Shown: piece by piece, positions 19,912 to 29,177 of the stretch
How positions within the stretch are numbered: position 1 is the first letter of the stretch
Layout of the letters: the number at the start of each line of letters is the position of its first letter
Source of the DNA: Planctomycetaceae bacterium
Lineage (GTDB): Bacteria; Planctomycetota; Phycisphaerae; Phycisphaerales; SM1A02
Direction: 5' to 3'
NCBI GenBank assembly: GCA_027490145.1
Contig: JAIXYQ010000006.1
Location: forward strand, 186,001 to 250,000
Length of the DNA stretch: 64,000 bases
Position numbers and translations under genes: made by a program
The notes under the pieces: generated by a model
What the model was told of the DNA's origin: nothing
The model's database searches: none
Seen by the model: the letters and a program-made list of their open reading frames with translations, nothing else

Positions 19912-21375
19912 ATGTCGAATGTCCCCGCGGGCCCAGGAGCCGACCAGGCGATCGCCATGCTGAACGAGATCGGCGACGGCATCGCCATCGTCGATGTGCA
20001 TGGCGAGATCCACTGGATGAGCCAGCGCGTGGCGCACCTCGATGCGGCCACGCTCCGTGCGCTCGCCGACCTGGCACGCGCGCTCATCCCCGACATGGCC
20101 GCCGAGTCTCGGCGAACCTGGCGCCGACGGTTCAGCTGCGGGGCGCAGTCGTGGGAAGTCGTGGCCACGAGCCTCGGCACCGATCGCATGGTGGCGGTGC
20201 TCGTGGATGCCACGGTCCGCCAACGCTTGGCGGCCCGCATGGACCAGGTCGACGCCGCCGGCGGCGAGTTGCTCGACCTCGATGCCCACATCGTGAACCC
20301 GCTCAACGTCGCCGAGCGCCTGCAGCTGATCGAACGCAAGATCGACGCCGCGATGGAGGCCATCTTCGGCTTCGCCCACTTCGAGGTCCGCCTGCGCAAC
20401 CGCAAGACCAACCAGCTCGAACTCGTGATCGGTCACGGGCTCGATCCGCTCCGGATCGGCGAGTCGATCAATGCGGAACCGGTGGGACACGGGATCTCGG
20501 GCCTGGTCGCCGCGACGGGGCGCTCCTACATCTGCAACGATCCCGCGCGTGATCCCAACTACCTGCCCGGATTGCCGCTGGCCCGTTCGTCGCTGACGGT
20601 GCCCCTGCTCCTGCACGAGCGCGTGATCGGCGTGATCAACGTGGAGAGCGTGCGCGAGCTGGCGTTCGGCGACGAGGACCAGGTCGCGCTCGAGACCTAC
20701 GGCCGGTACGTGGCGATGGCGCTCAACATCCTCGACATGCTCATCGTGGAGCGCTCCACGACCAGCGAGCGCATCGGCGGCATCGTCCGCGACGAGATCG
20801 CGATTCCCATGCAGCTCGTCCGCGAGGCCGCGACCGGCGTCGCCGCCGGCAAGCTCGACGCGCACGAGCGGCTGGAGGCTGCGCTCGAGACCCTCGAAAC
20901 CCGCATCCGCAGCGCCACCGGCGGCCCGCAGACGGTCCTGGGCATCGACAAGATCGAGCACCGCTCCGAACCCGATCCCGTCATCGCCGGCAAGCGGATC
21001 CTGGTGGCCGACGATGAAGCGGGCGTGCGGGACGCGATCAAGTCCATCCTCGGGGAGGCTGGCGCCAGCGTCGATGTGCGGGCTGACGGCGGCAGCGCGC
21101 TCGATGCCGTGGCGCGTGCCATCGCGGACCAGCGACCGTACGACCTCGTCGTCTCCGACGTGCGCATGCCCGATCGCAACGGCTACGAGGTCTTCCGCGG
21201 CACGCGCGACATGAGCCCCGGCACGCCGGTCCTGCTCATGACGGGCTTCGGCTACGACCCGAACCACTCGATCGTGCGTTCGAGCCAGGAAGGCCTGCAG
21301 TGCTGCCTCTTCAAGCCGTTCCAGGCTGCGCAGTTGATCGAGGAAGTCCGCAAGGCGCTCGTCAAGCAGGCGTGA
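19912..21375 (+). CDS. PAS/GAF sensor with C-terminal response-regulator receiver
   Basis: The 487-residue soluble protein has three parts. Residues ~8-100 look like a degenerate PAS domain (AIAMLNEIGDGIAIVDVHGEIHWMS). Residues ~140-290 are a GAF domain (EAIFGFAHFEVRLRN… 'ARSSLTVPLLLHERVIGVINVES'). Residues ~360-487 are a CheY-like receiver with the acidic pair in 'VADDEAG', phosphoacceptor Asp416 in 'VVSDVRMPD', 'LLMTGFG' and the lysine in 'LFKPF'. There is no histidine kinase or output DNA-binding domain, so it may act by protein contact. A GA-TAGACT box ends 11 bases before the ATG. Its stop overlaps the convergent prmC by 14 bases. Confidence 0.85.
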   Translation: MSNVPAGPGADQAIAMLNEIGDGIAIVDVHGEIHWMSQRVAHLDAATLRALADLARALIPDMAAESRRTWRRRFSCGAQSWEVVATSLGTDRMVAVLVDATVRQRLAARMDQVDAAGGELLDLDAHIVNPLNVAERLQLIERKIDAAMEAIFGFAHFEVRLRNRKTNQLELVIGHGLDPLRIGESINAEPVGHGISGLVAATGRSYICNDPARDPNYLPGLPLARSSLTVPLLLHERVIGVINVESVRELAFGDEDQVALETYGRYVAMALNILDMLIVERSTTSERIGGIVRDEIAIPMQLVREAATGVAAGKLDAHERLEAALETLETRIRSATGGPQTVLGIDKIEHRSEPDPVIAGKRILVADDEAGVRDAIKSILGEAGASVDVRADGGSALDAVARAIADQRPYDLVVSDVRMPDRNGYEVFRGTRDMSPGTPVLLMTGFGYDPNHSIVRSSQEGLQCCLFKPFQAAQLIEEVRKALVKQA

Positions 21376-22378
21376 CCGCGCGCAACACGCGCGGCAGATC
21401 GTCGCTGTCGCGCAGCACCACCGGATCGAGCAAGCCGCACGCTCGTGCCAGGTCGATCGCCGCACGCTCCTGGCTCGCCGCGATCTCGACCAGCAGCAAG
21501 GCGCCAGGGCGCATGCGGGGCCTTGCCCCCTGCACGATGCGCTCCACGACGTCGAGCCCATCGGCCCCGCCGTGGAGCGCCGTCCGCGGCTCCCACTGCG
21601 CAACGTTGGGCGCGAGTTCCGCGAACTCGGCGTCGCTGATGTACGGCGGGTTCGAGACCACGAGATCGAAGCCGCGCTCGCTCTCCGCGAGCGCCGACCA
21701 CGCGTCGCCCAGGCGGAACGAACAGTGTTCGGCCAGCCCGTGCCGCTCGGCGTTGCGGCGAGCGAGCTCGATCGCCTCGGGAACGAGATCGGTGAGCACG
21801 AAGGTCGGCAGCGCGTCGATCCCGGCCTGCGGAGCGCGGGCCTCGGGCGATCCGGCCGCAGGCGCAAGGACGCCGTCGTCGCCATCCACGCCATCGGGCG
21901 GGCTGGGCTGCCCGGCACGTGCAAGCACCCGCTCCTTGCGCCGTCGCCCACGCAGGGCACGCAGGATGCTGAGCGCGATGCAGCCCGTTCCGGTGCCCAG
22001 ATCGATCGCCGACCGCACCGAGCCGGGCGGCTGCTGCCCGATCCACTCCAGCGCGGCGTCGACCAAGGCTTCGGTCGATGGCCGGGGGATCAGCGTGCAC
22101 GGGGCGACTTCGAAGTCCGCGGCATGGAAGCCCCACGAACCCACGAGGAACTGCACCGGCTCATGGCGGGCGGCGCGCGCGACGAGCGCACGGAGCGTGG
22201 CGAGTTCATCCGCCGTCCACGGCCGTTCAGGTTCCATGTAGAGGTGCATTCGCTCGCAGCCGGCCACGTGGGCCAGGAGCAGGTCGGCGCAGGCCGGCGC
22301 GCTCTCGATGCCCTTCTGCTGCAGGAATCCCCGCATCCACTCACGAAGGCCGCGGGTCGTCCATGACTCGGTCGTCAT
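21362..22378 (-). CDS. prmC: Release factor glutamine N5-methyltransferase PrmC
   Basis: This 338-residue methyltransferase modifies the GGQ glutamine of RF1/RF2. It has an N-terminal helical substrate domain, then 'PCTLIPRPSTEALVD', SAM-binding 'AIDLGTGTGCIALSIL' and the catalytic 'VVSNPPYISDAEF'. An Ala/Pro-rich insertion of about 45 residues (PSPPDGVDGDDGVLAPAAG…) separates the SAM motif from 'FVLTDLVPEAIELARRNAERHG'; this is unusual for the family and probably a surface loop. The ATG lies exactly six bases after minus-strand TAGGAT (22385-22390), predicting a leaderless mRNA. prfA is not adjacent. Confidence 0.92.
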   Translation of the reverse strand: MTTESWTTRGLREWMRGFLQQKGIESAPACADLLLAHVAGCERMHLYMEPERPWTADELATLRALVARAARHEPVQFLVGSWGFHAADFEVAPCTLIPRPSTEALVDAALEWIGQQPPGSVRSAIDLGTGTGCIALSILRALRGRRRKERVLARAGQPSPPDGVDGDDGVLAPAAGSPEARAPQAGIDALPTFVLTDLVPEAIELARRNAERHGLAEHCSFRLGDAWSALAESERGFDLVVSNPPYISDAEFAELAPNVAQWEPRTALHGGADGLDVVERIVQGARPRMRPGALLLVEIAASQERAAIDLARACGLLDPVVLRDSDDLPRVLRAVTPA

Positions 22379-22384
22379 GGGAGG

Positions 22385-22426
22385 ATCCTAGCGAGCCGGT
22401 CCCGGGGCGCCGGGAATCGCTACCAT
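22385..22426. promoter_or_regulatory. Divergent -10 boxes between prmC and the glycosyltransferase operon
   Basis: Minus-strand TAGGAT (22385-22390) is six bases from the prmC ATG. Plus-strand GC-TACCAT (22421-22426) would give the 22448 gene a leader of about 15 bases. The two promoters face away from each other within 70 bases. Confidence 0.45.
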
Positions 22427-22447
22427 TTCCGCCCCGACCGAGGCACC

Positions 22448-22882
22448 ATGAGCATTGACCTGAACGCCATCGCAGCCAAGGCCACCGAGCGTGGAGTCTT
22501 CGCCAGCGTCACCCTGCACGGAAACGATCTTGAGTGCGCCGCGCTCGAGGCGGCCGCCCCGGCCACCTACTCGCTCCACGCCCGGGGCGACCAGGTCACC
22601 GTGCGCCTGCGCACGGCCGATCGATGGCTCAGCGAGTCGATCGAGACGGACCTCCTCCACTTCGGCGATGCGATCGAGGACCTCGTGGCCGAGGAACTCG
22701 TCGAACTCGGCGGCGACGGGCAGGTCCCGAAGATCCGCCACTTCCGCAACGACGCGCGCGAGTACGTCTTCGAGAACGAGATCCCCCAGGCCGATGACCA
22801 TTCGGCGCTCCTCTTCCTGCTCGCCTACGAGGCTGCCTTCCATCAGCTCGGGGACATGGGCGGCGGCGACGAGGACGAGTGA
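22448..22882 (+). CDS. Small acidic conserved-looking protein, unknown function
   Basis: The 144-residue protein is strongly acidic at its C-terminus (GGGDEDE), has no cysteine cluster except Cys30, and has no signal peptide or membrane segment. Predicted beta strands (YSLHARGDQVTVRLRTADRWLSESIE) precede a helical acidic half. I do not recognise a family. Its stop overlaps the ATG of the glycogen-synthase-like gene in a TGATG junction, so the two are translationally coupled. A role in the same glucan or sugar metabolism is possible but unproven. Confidence 0.75.
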   Translation: MSIDLNAIAAKATERGVFASVTLHGNDLECAALEAAAPATYSLHARGDQVTVRLRTADRWLSESIETDLLHFGDAIEDLVAEELVELGGDGQVPKIRHFRNDAREYVFENEIPQADDHSALLFLLAYEAAFHQLGDMGGGDEDE

Positions 22883-24384
22883 TGCCCGCACCGCGCGTGC
22901 TGATGCTCGGGTGGGAGTTCCCGCCCTTCATCACCGGTGGCCTCGGCACCGCGTGCTACGGACTCACGAAGGCCCTCGACGCCGAAGGCGTGCCCGTCAC
23001 GTTCGTGCTGCCCAAGAGCGTCGACCGCTCGTTCGCCTCGCACGTGAACCTGCTTGCACCGGAGGCCGGGGCGCGCTTCGTGCGCCACGACCAGGCCGTG
23101 GCGCAGCAGGAACCACCGACGACGACGCCCCCCACGCCGGTCCAGTCTGCGGTCCCGACGGCCTCGGCTCCCAAGGCGGTCGACGAAGTTCGGCTTCGCG
23201 AGTTCCTCCAGGCGCGCCTGCTTGAACTGCCCGTCATCGCCGATGCCCCGTACACCGCGGCGCGCGCCGAGGCGGTGGCCCGCTGGATCCACGAGGTCGG
23301 CGCCGCGCCCGAGGTGCTGCGCACGCTGCGGATCCCGTCTGAAGTCGGCACGATGATGCCGCTCACCGACTTCCTGGCGGCACGCGCACCGGCATCCGCG
23401 CCCACCGAAGCGGCCCCGATCGTCGGCGCGGCCGACTACAGCGGCGACCTCATTGCCCAGAGCGAGCGCTATGCGCAGTTCTGCGTGCAGGCCTCGCGCG
23501 GCCTGGAGTTCGACGTCATCCATGCCCATGACTGGCTGACGTATCCCGCGGGCATCGCGGTCGCCAGACTCACCGGCAAGCCGCTGGTCGTGCACGTGCA
23601 CGCCACCGAGTTCGACCGCAGCGGCGAGCACGTGAACCAGCTGGTCTACAACATCGAGCGCCGCGGCATGCATGCGGCGGCCCGCGTGATCGCCGTGAGC
23701 ATGCTCACGAAGAACCTGTGCACGAACCGATACGGCGTGCCCGCCGAGAAGATCGACGTGGTCTACAACGGCGTGGACCTCGATCCGGCGCAGGTCGGGA
23801 TCAAGCGCATCGAGCGCCATGAACGGATCGTGCTGTACTTCGGCAGGATCACGATGCAGAAAGGCCCGGAGTTCTTCGTGCGCGCCGCCAAGCGCGTGCT
23901 CGAGGTGATGGACGACGTCCGGTTCGTGGTGGCCGGCAGCGGTGACCAGGCCCAGCGCATGATCGAACTCGCCGCACAGCTGGGGATCGGCGGGCGGATG
24001 ACCTTCACCGGGTTCCTGCGCGGGCGCGACATCAGCCGCGTCTTCTCGATGGCGGACCTCTACGTCATGCCCAGCGTGAGCGAACCCTTCGGCATCGCGC
24101 CGCTGGAGGCCATGGGGCATCGCGTGCCCGTGATCATCAGCCGCAACAGCGGCGTGAGCGAGATCCTGATGCATGCGCTGAAGGTCGACTTCTGGGATGT
24201 GGACGACATCGCGAACAAGATCGTGGCCGTGCTGCGCCATCCTCCGCTGCAGCGCGCGCTCCAGGACCACGGCGAGTTCGAGGTCCGCGGCATCGGCTGG
24301 GACGGCGCAGCCCGGCGGTGCGTGGACAGTTACGTCCAAGCGATCGCCAGGGTCCGTCCGCCGCGCCAGGCCCAGCGGGCCTGA
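22882..24384 (+). CDS. Glycogen-synthase-like GT4/GT5 glycosyltransferase
   Basis: The 500-residue GT-B enzyme starts with the synthase-type donor loop 'LGWEFPPFITGGLGTACYGL', similar to KxGGL in glycogen synthases. It continues with 'FDVIHAHDWLTYPAGI' and a C-terminal GT4 half with 'VVYNGVDLD', 'ILYFGRIT…KGPEFFVRAA'-like strands and the E-x7-E motif in 'SVSEPFGIAPLEAMG'. Between residues ~72 and ~190 lies a long Pro/Ala-rich and helical insertion not seen in standard enzymes. The substrate is a nucleotide sugar, probably ADP- or UDP-glucose; the acceptor is uncertain. The ATG at 22882 (TGATG) is preferred over the GTG three bases earlier. Confidence 0.82.
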   Translation: MPAPRVLMLGWEFPPFITGGLGTACYGLTKALDAEGVPVTFVLPKSVDRSFASHVNLLAPEAGARFVRHDQAVAQQEPPTTTPPTPVQSAVPTASAPKAVDEVRLREFLQARLLELPVIADAPYTAARAEAVARWIHEVGAAPEVLRTLRIPSEVGTMMPLTDFLAARAPASAPTEAAPIVGAADYSGDLIAQSERYAQFCVQASRGLEFDVIHAHDWLTYPAGIAVARLTGKPLVVHVHATEFDRSGEHVNQLVYNIERRGMHAAARVIAVSMLTKNLCTNRYGVPAEKIDVVYNGVDLDPAQVGIKRIERHERIVLYFGRITMQKGPEFFVRAAKRVLEVMDDVRFVVAGSGDQAQRMIELAAQLGIGGRMTFTGFLRGRDISRVFSMADLYVMPSVSEPFGIAPLEAMGHRVPVIISRNSGVSEILMHALKVDFWDVDDIANKIVAVLRHPPLQRALQDHGEFEVRGIGWDGAARRCVDSYVQAIARVRPPRQAQRA

Positions 24385-24416
24385 GTGCCCGCGCGTCCGC
24401 GCGGCACCGGTGGCCC

Positions 24417-24422
24417 TACACT
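24417..24422 (+). promoter_or_regulatory. -10-like TACACT before putA
   Basis: TACACT lies 33 bases after the glycosyltransferase stop and predicts a putA leader of about 30 bases. No convincing -35. Confidence 0.35.
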
Positions 24423-24459
24423 AGTCCACCCATCCCGCACCCCCAGGATTCGCCACGAC

Positions 24460-27432
24460 ATGGGCTTCTTCACCAAGCGCCGCCAAGCACCTTCCGCCCC
24501 TGCCGCCGCACCGGCCTCCACCGCCGCCGAAGCCCGGATCCGTGAGCTCGGGGGCCAGTTCCTCGATCGCGCGCGACGCAACAAGGGCTCGCTGCTGAGC
24601 GCAGCGGTCTGGTCGAACAAGCTCATGGACTGGTCCATGAAGGACGAGGCCTTCAAGGTCCAGCTCTTCCGGTTCGTGGACTGCTACCCCACGCTGCGGA
24701 CCCCCGAGGCGGTGCACGAGCACCTGGCGGACTACATGGCCCAGCCGGGCGTGAAGCCGCCGCCGGGCTTCGAACTCGGCATGAAGGCGGGCGGCCTCTT
24801 CAAGGGCCTGATGAACTTCGGACTGGAGGGCCAGATCACCTCCATGGCCGGCAAGTTCATCGCCGGCACCGATGCCCAGAGTGCGCTGCCGACGCTGCAG
24901 TCGCTGTGGAAGCAGGGCCTTGCCTTCAGCGTGGACCTGCTGGGCGAAGCCTGCGTGAGCGATGACGAAGCCACGGCGTACCGCGCCAAGTACCTCGACC
25001 TGGTCAACAACCTTCCGTCGACCGTGGCCGGCTGGGCGCACAACGCGCGCCTGGACAGCGACCACCTCGGTGCGATCCCACGGACGAACGTGAGCATCAA
25101 GATCTCGTCGCTCTCCGCGCGCGTGGATCCGATCGACACCGAGGGCTCGATCCGCGGCCTGCTCGAGTCGCTCGACCCGATCCTTGCCGCCGCGGCCTCG
25201 AAGGGCGTCTTCGTGAACTTCGACATGGAGCAGTTCGCGCTCAAGGACCTGACGCTCGAGCTGTTCATGCGTGCCTGCGAACGCCATGCGTTCGCGGCCG
25301 GCCTGGCGATGCAGGCGTACCTGCGCAGCGGGCAGGACGACGCCACGCGCATCATCGAGTGGAGCCGCCGCACCGGGCGCCAGGTCACGGTGCGCCTGGT
25401 CAAGGGTGCGTACTGGGACTACGAGACGATCCATGCCGAACAGCAGGGCTGGGCCAGTCCGGTCTGGGGTGCCAAGCGGGATACCGATGCGAACTTCGAA
25501 CGCATGGCGGCGCAGTTCATCGCCAGCACGCCGGCCTCCGCGGGCGAGGGCGGCGTGAAACTCGCGCTCGGATCGCACAACGCGCGATCGATCGCCGCGG
25601 CGATGACGGCCCTGGAGCGTCGCGGCCTGCCGACGAGCGCGCTGGAACTGCAGATGCTCCACGGCATGGCCGACGAGCTCAAGGCTGCGGCGGTCGACCT
25701 TGGGCTGCGCATCCGCGAGTACGTGCCCGTCGGCGAGCTGGTGCCCGGGATGGCCTACCTGGTCCGACGGCTGCTCGAGAACACCAGCAACGAGAGTTGG
25801 CTCAAGGCCGGCTTCCTGGACAACGCCAGCGCGGACACGCTGCTGGCCGACCCGTCGCGCCCCGATCCCGTCAGCGCCACGGCCCGGCTCGACGCCGCGC
25901 CGGAGCGCCACGCGCTCAGCGATGCCGTGGATGGCGTGGGCGACGGGCGACCCTTCTACACCGAACCGATGCGCGACTTCTCGCGCAAGGACGCACGGGA
26001 TCGCTTCGCCGCAGCGCTCGAGGCTGCGCGTGTCCCGCAGGTGTCCAACGACGGCACGGTCGAGCAGGCGACCGCCATGGTCGAGGCCGCCCACCGCGCG
26101 TTCCCCGCCTGGCGTGATGCCGAGCACCGCTCGCGCGCCGCGGTCCTGGTCCGCGCGGCAGCGGCCATGCGTGAGCGCCGCGACGAACTGAGCGCCGTCA
26201 TCATCCGCGAGAGCGGCAAGACCTGGCGCGAGGCCGATGCCGATGTCTGCGAGGCCATCGACTTCTGTGAGTTCTATGCGCGCGAATCGTGCAGGCTCTT
26301 CGCGACGCAGCGACTGGGGCGCTTCATCGGCGAACTGGACGAGCAGTGGCACCAACCGCGCGGCGTGGCGGTGGTGATCGCCCCGTGGAACTTCCCGCTC
26401 GCGATCTGCTGCGGCATGGCGGTGGCGGCGTTGGTCACGGGGAACACCTGCATCGTGAAGCCCGCCGAGCAGACGCCGGGCATCGCGAAGCTCCTGTGCG
26501 ACATCCTGTGGTCCGCGGGAGCGCCACGCGAGGTGCTTCACTTCATCGCCGGCCGGGGCGAGACGGTCGGGGCCGCACTCGTGCGCCATCCTCGCACGGC
26601 GCTCGTCGCCTTCACGGGGTCGAAGGCGGTCGGCCTGGACATCGTGTCGGCCTGCGGCATGCCCGGCGACGGCTTCGTGAAGAAGGTCGTGTGCGAGATG
26701 GGCGGCAAGAACGCGATCATCGTGGATGCCAGCGCCGACCTCGACGAGGCCGTGTTCGGCGTGCGTCAGTCGGCCTTCGGCTTCTGCGGCCAGAAGTGTT
26801 CGGCGTGCAGCCGGGTGATCGTGGTCGACTCGGCGCACGATGCCTTCCTGCACCGACTCGTGGGTGCGACCCAGGCGCTGGTCGTGGGTGATCCAGCCCT
26901 GCCCGGCACCGACATCGGGCCGGTCATCGATGACGATGCGGCGCGCAAGATCGCGTCGTACGTGGAGCTCGGCCGCAGCGAGGGCAAGCTCGAGACGCAG
27001 TTGCAGGTTCCCGCGGGATTGGCCGCTCGCGTGGGCAAGCCGTACGTCGGGCCCGCCATCATCAGCGGCATCGAGCCGCATCACCGGCTCGCCCGCGAGG
27101 AGATCTTCGGACCGGTGCTCGCCGTCATGCGCGCGCGCGACTTCGATCACGCCCTGGAGCTGGCCAATCAAGGTGAGTACAAGCTCACCGGCGGCGTCTA
27201 CAGCCGCAAGCCGGCCAACCTGGTGCGCGCCCGCCGCGAGTTCCGCGTGGGCAACCTGTACCTCAACCGCGGGATCACCGGCGCGCTCGTGGGGCGCCAA
27301 CCCTTCGGTGGGTTCGGCATGAGCGGACTCGGCAGCAAGGCCGGCGGCCGCGAGTACCTGCTGCACTTCGTGGAACCGCGGTGCGTGTGCGAGAACACGA
27401 TGCGACGCGGCTTCGCGCCCGGGCTCGAGTGA
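24460..27432 (+). CDS. putA: Bifunctional proline dehydrogenase / P5C dehydrogenase PutA
   Basis: This 990-residue enzyme oxidises proline to glutamate in two steps, using FAD and then NAD+. The N-terminal proline dehydrogenase barrel includes 'VSIKISSLSARVDP', 'VRLVKGAYWDYE' and 'YVPVGELVPGMAYLVRRLLENTSNES', the PutA substrate-arginine helix. The aldehyde dehydrogenase from ~545 has 'VIAPWNFPLAI', the general-base 'VCEMGGKNAIIV' and nucleophile Cys780 in 'CGQKCSACSR'. No N-terminal ribbon-helix-helix repressor domain is present, so this is the short type. The ATG at 24460 follows a TACACT box. Its stop is 17 bases from convergent comM. Confidence 0.94.
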   Translation: MGFFTKRRQAPSAPAAAPASTAAEARIRELGGQFLDRARRNKGSLLSAAVWSNKLMDWSMKDEAFKVQLFRFVDCYPTLRTPEAVHEHLADYMAQPGVKPPPGFELGMKAGGLFKGLMNFGLEGQITSMAGKFIAGTDAQSALPTLQSLWKQGLAFSVDLLGEACVSDDEATAYRAKYLDLVNNLPSTVAGWAHNARLDSDHLGAIPRTNVSIKISSLSARVDPIDTEGSIRGLLESLDPILAAAASKGVFVNFDMEQFALKDLTLELFMRACERHAFAAGLAMQAYLRSGQDDATRIIEWSRRTGRQVTVRLVKGAYWDYETIHAEQQGWASPVWGAKRDTDANFERMAAQFIASTPASAGEGGVKLALGSHNARSIAAAMTALERRGLPTSALELQMLHGMADELKAAAVDLGLRIREYVPVGELVPGMAYLVRRLLENTSNESWLKAGFLDNASADTLLADPSRPDPVSATARLDAAPERHALSDAVDGVGDGRPFYTEPMRDFSRKDARDRFAAALEAARVPQVSNDGTVEQATAMVEAAHRAFPAWRDAEHRSRAAVLVRAAAAMRERRDELSAVIIRESGKTWREADADVCEAIDFCEFYARESCRLFATQRLGRFIGELDEQWHQPRGVAVVIAPWNFPLAICCGMAVAALVTGNTCIVKPAEQTPGIAKLLCDILWSAGAPREVLHFIAGRGETVGAALVRHPRTALVAFTGSKAVGLDIVSACGMPGDGFVKKVVCEMGGKNAIIVDASADLDEAVFGVRQSAFGFCGQKCSACSRVIVVDSAHDAFLHRLVGATQALVVGDPALPGTDIGPVIDDDAARKIASYVELGRSEGKLETQLQVPAGLAARVGKPYVGPAIISGIEPHHRLAREEIFGPVLAVMRARDFDHALELANQGEYKLTGGVYSRKPANLVRARREFRVGNLYLNRGITGALVGRQPFGGFGMSGLGSKAGGREYLLHFVEPRCVCENTMRRGFAPGLE

Positions 27433-27449
27433 GCGACGGTCCTGACCGG

Positions 27450-29000
27450 CTACCCCGCGCCGGCGTAGTCGACGAGCGCACCGCTGCTGCGATCGAGCTG
27501 CCGGTACTGAACGGCCTCGAGCACGTGCTCGGGTTCGACACGGTCGCTGCCTTCGAGATCGGCGATGGTCCGCGCCACGCGACGCACCTTGTCGTAGGCG
27601 CGCGCCGAAAGCCCCAGGCCGGTCATGGACTCGGACAGGACCGCGGCCGCAGACGCGGCGAACCCGCCGCATCGATCGAGGCTCGATGACGCGAGGGCTG
27701 CGTTGAGCACGCTCCCCTGCCGACCGGACTGACGGGCCCGGGCTCGATCGACCAGCGCACGCAGGCTGGCGGAGTCCGCGCCTGATCGACGCGAGGCGAA
27801 CAGCGACACATCGACCGGCCGGACTTGCACGTGCATGTCGATGCGATCGAGCAGCGGGCCACTGATCCGCGACAGGTACGCGTCGGCATCGGCGACCCCG
27901 CCGCCACGACCCGAGCCGCGATTGCCGCGGGCGGTCGGGTTCATGGCCGCCACGAGCATGCACCGGGCGGGGAAGCGCACCGTGCCCGCACTGCGCGCGA
28001 TGGTCACGTGACCATCTTCGAGCGGCTCGCGCAGCGCCTCGAGCGCCGGCCGCATGAACTCTGGCAGCTCATCCAGGAACAGGATGCCATGATGCGCCAG
28101 CGTGACTTCGCCGGGGCGCGGACCGCGACCACCGCCGACGATCGCCGCACAACTGGCCGTGTGATGCGGCGAGCGCACCGGGCGCTCGACGGCGAGCGAC
28201 ACGCCGCCGGGCAAGAGCCCAGCCGCACTCTGGATGCGCGTGACCTCGAGCGCCTGATCGTGATCCAGGGGCGGCAGGATGCCTGGCAAGGCCCGCGCCA
28301 TCATGGTCTTCCCGCAGCCGGCGGGGCCGATGAGCAGGACGTTGTGGCCGCCAGCCGCGGCGATGGCCATGGCACGCTTGGCGAGTTCCTGCCCGAGGAT
28401 CGCACCGAAATCCGGAGCCGAGGACGCGGCCGGTGCGGCCCAGGCACCCGACTCGACGGCTTCAAGCGCCTGCCCCGTGCGCACGTGTTCCACCACCTGC
28501 TTGAGATGCGCGGCACCGAGCACCGTGATGCCCCGGACCACCGCAGCCTGCGCGGCATTCTCGGCGGGAAGGATCACGCCGCGAAGCCCCATGGAGCGGG
28601 CCGCCATGGCCATGCTCACGGCGCCGGTGATCCCCCGGAGCCGCCCATCGAGCGCCAGTTCCCCGGCCACCATCCACTCGTGCAGGGCCGGCGCCGCCGA
28701 GGTTGCCTTGGCGAAGGCGCCGTCGGCCGCAAGCAACCCGAGCGCCATGGGCAGGTCGAAGACCGGGCCCTCCTTCCGAAGATGCGCCGGCGCAAGATTG
28801 ATCGTGAGCGGACTGCGCGGCATGTCGCGACCGATAGCCGCCAGCGCGCTGCGGACGCGCTGGATGCTCTCGCGCACGGCGGCATCGGGCAGCCCCACGA
28901 TCGTGGTGTGCGGCAACCCGCGTGAGGCGACGGTGACCTCGACCTCGACGGCGAGGGCATCGAGGCCGCGAAGGACGAACGAAAGGCACCCGGACGGCAT
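27450..29000 (-). CDS. comM: ComM/YifB-family Mg-chelatase-like AAA+ ATPase
   Basis: The 516-residue protein has the N-terminal ChlI domain (SFVLRGLDALAVEVEVTVASRGLPHTTIVGLPD), the AAA+ core with Walker A 'GPAGCGKTMMAR' (~225) and Walker B 'ILFLDELPEF', and the C-terminal Mg_chelatase_C block ending 'AYDKVRRVARTIADLEGSDRV'. In Gram-negative bacteria ComM is a branch-migration helicase that widens heteroduplex during natural transformation. It may therefore help integrate incoming DNA here; that role is inferred from the family. The ATG at 29000 lies six bases after a CATGAT box. The longer frame upstream is not family-like. Confidence 0.93.
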   Translation of the reverse strand: MPSGCLSFVLRGLDALAVEVEVTVASRGLPHTTIVGLPDAAVRESIQRVRSALAAIGRDMPRSPLTINLAPAHLRKEGPVFDLPMALGLLAADGAFAKATSAAPALHEWMVAGELALDGRLRGITGAVSMAMAARSMGLRGVILPAENAAQAAVVRGITVLGAAHLKQVVEHVRTGQALEAVESGAWAAPAASSAPDFGAILGQELAKRAMAIAAAGGHNVLLIGPAGCGKTMMARALPGILPPLDHDQALEVTRIQSAAGLLPGGVSLAVERPVRSPHHTASCAAIVGGGRGPRPGEVTLAHHGILFLDELPEFMRPALEALREPLEDGHVTIARSAGTVRFPARCMLVAAMNPTARGNRGSGRGGGVADADAYLSRISGPLLDRIDMHVQVRPVDVSLFASRRSGADSASLRALVDRARARQSGRQGSVLNAALASSSLDRCGGFAASAAAVLSESMTGLGLSARAYDKVRRVARTIADLEGSDRVEPEHVLEAVQYRQLDRSSGALVDYAGAG

Positions 29001-29165
29001 GGCCCCATCATGAGGCCGTTCCCGATGCCATCGGCGGAAGTCGCAGGAACTTCGGTGACGATTCCCCCAGGATCCTGGATGCCCGGCAGCAGCCCATGCC
29101 CTCGAGGCCGCGCCGACCGCGGCGGCGCGATGCGGACCCGGTCGGCATGTGCCTCGGGACACGGC

Positions 29166-29171
29166 TACATT
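29166..29171 (+). promoter_or_regulatory. -10-like TACATT with leaderless spacing to a GTG start
   Basis: GC-TACATT, six bases, then GTG (29178). This supports the GTG start of the TauE/SafE gene over the upstream in-frame ATG at 29130. No clear -35. Confidence 0.45.
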
Positions 29172-29177
29172 CGCTGC

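Noticed and set aside
24421..27963. 1180-codon open frame on the minus strand opposite putA
   Set aside because: It is a GC-rich shadow of putA; its translation is His/Arg/Gly/Ala-rich without any domain, while the plus strand carries full proline and P5C dehydrogenase motifs.
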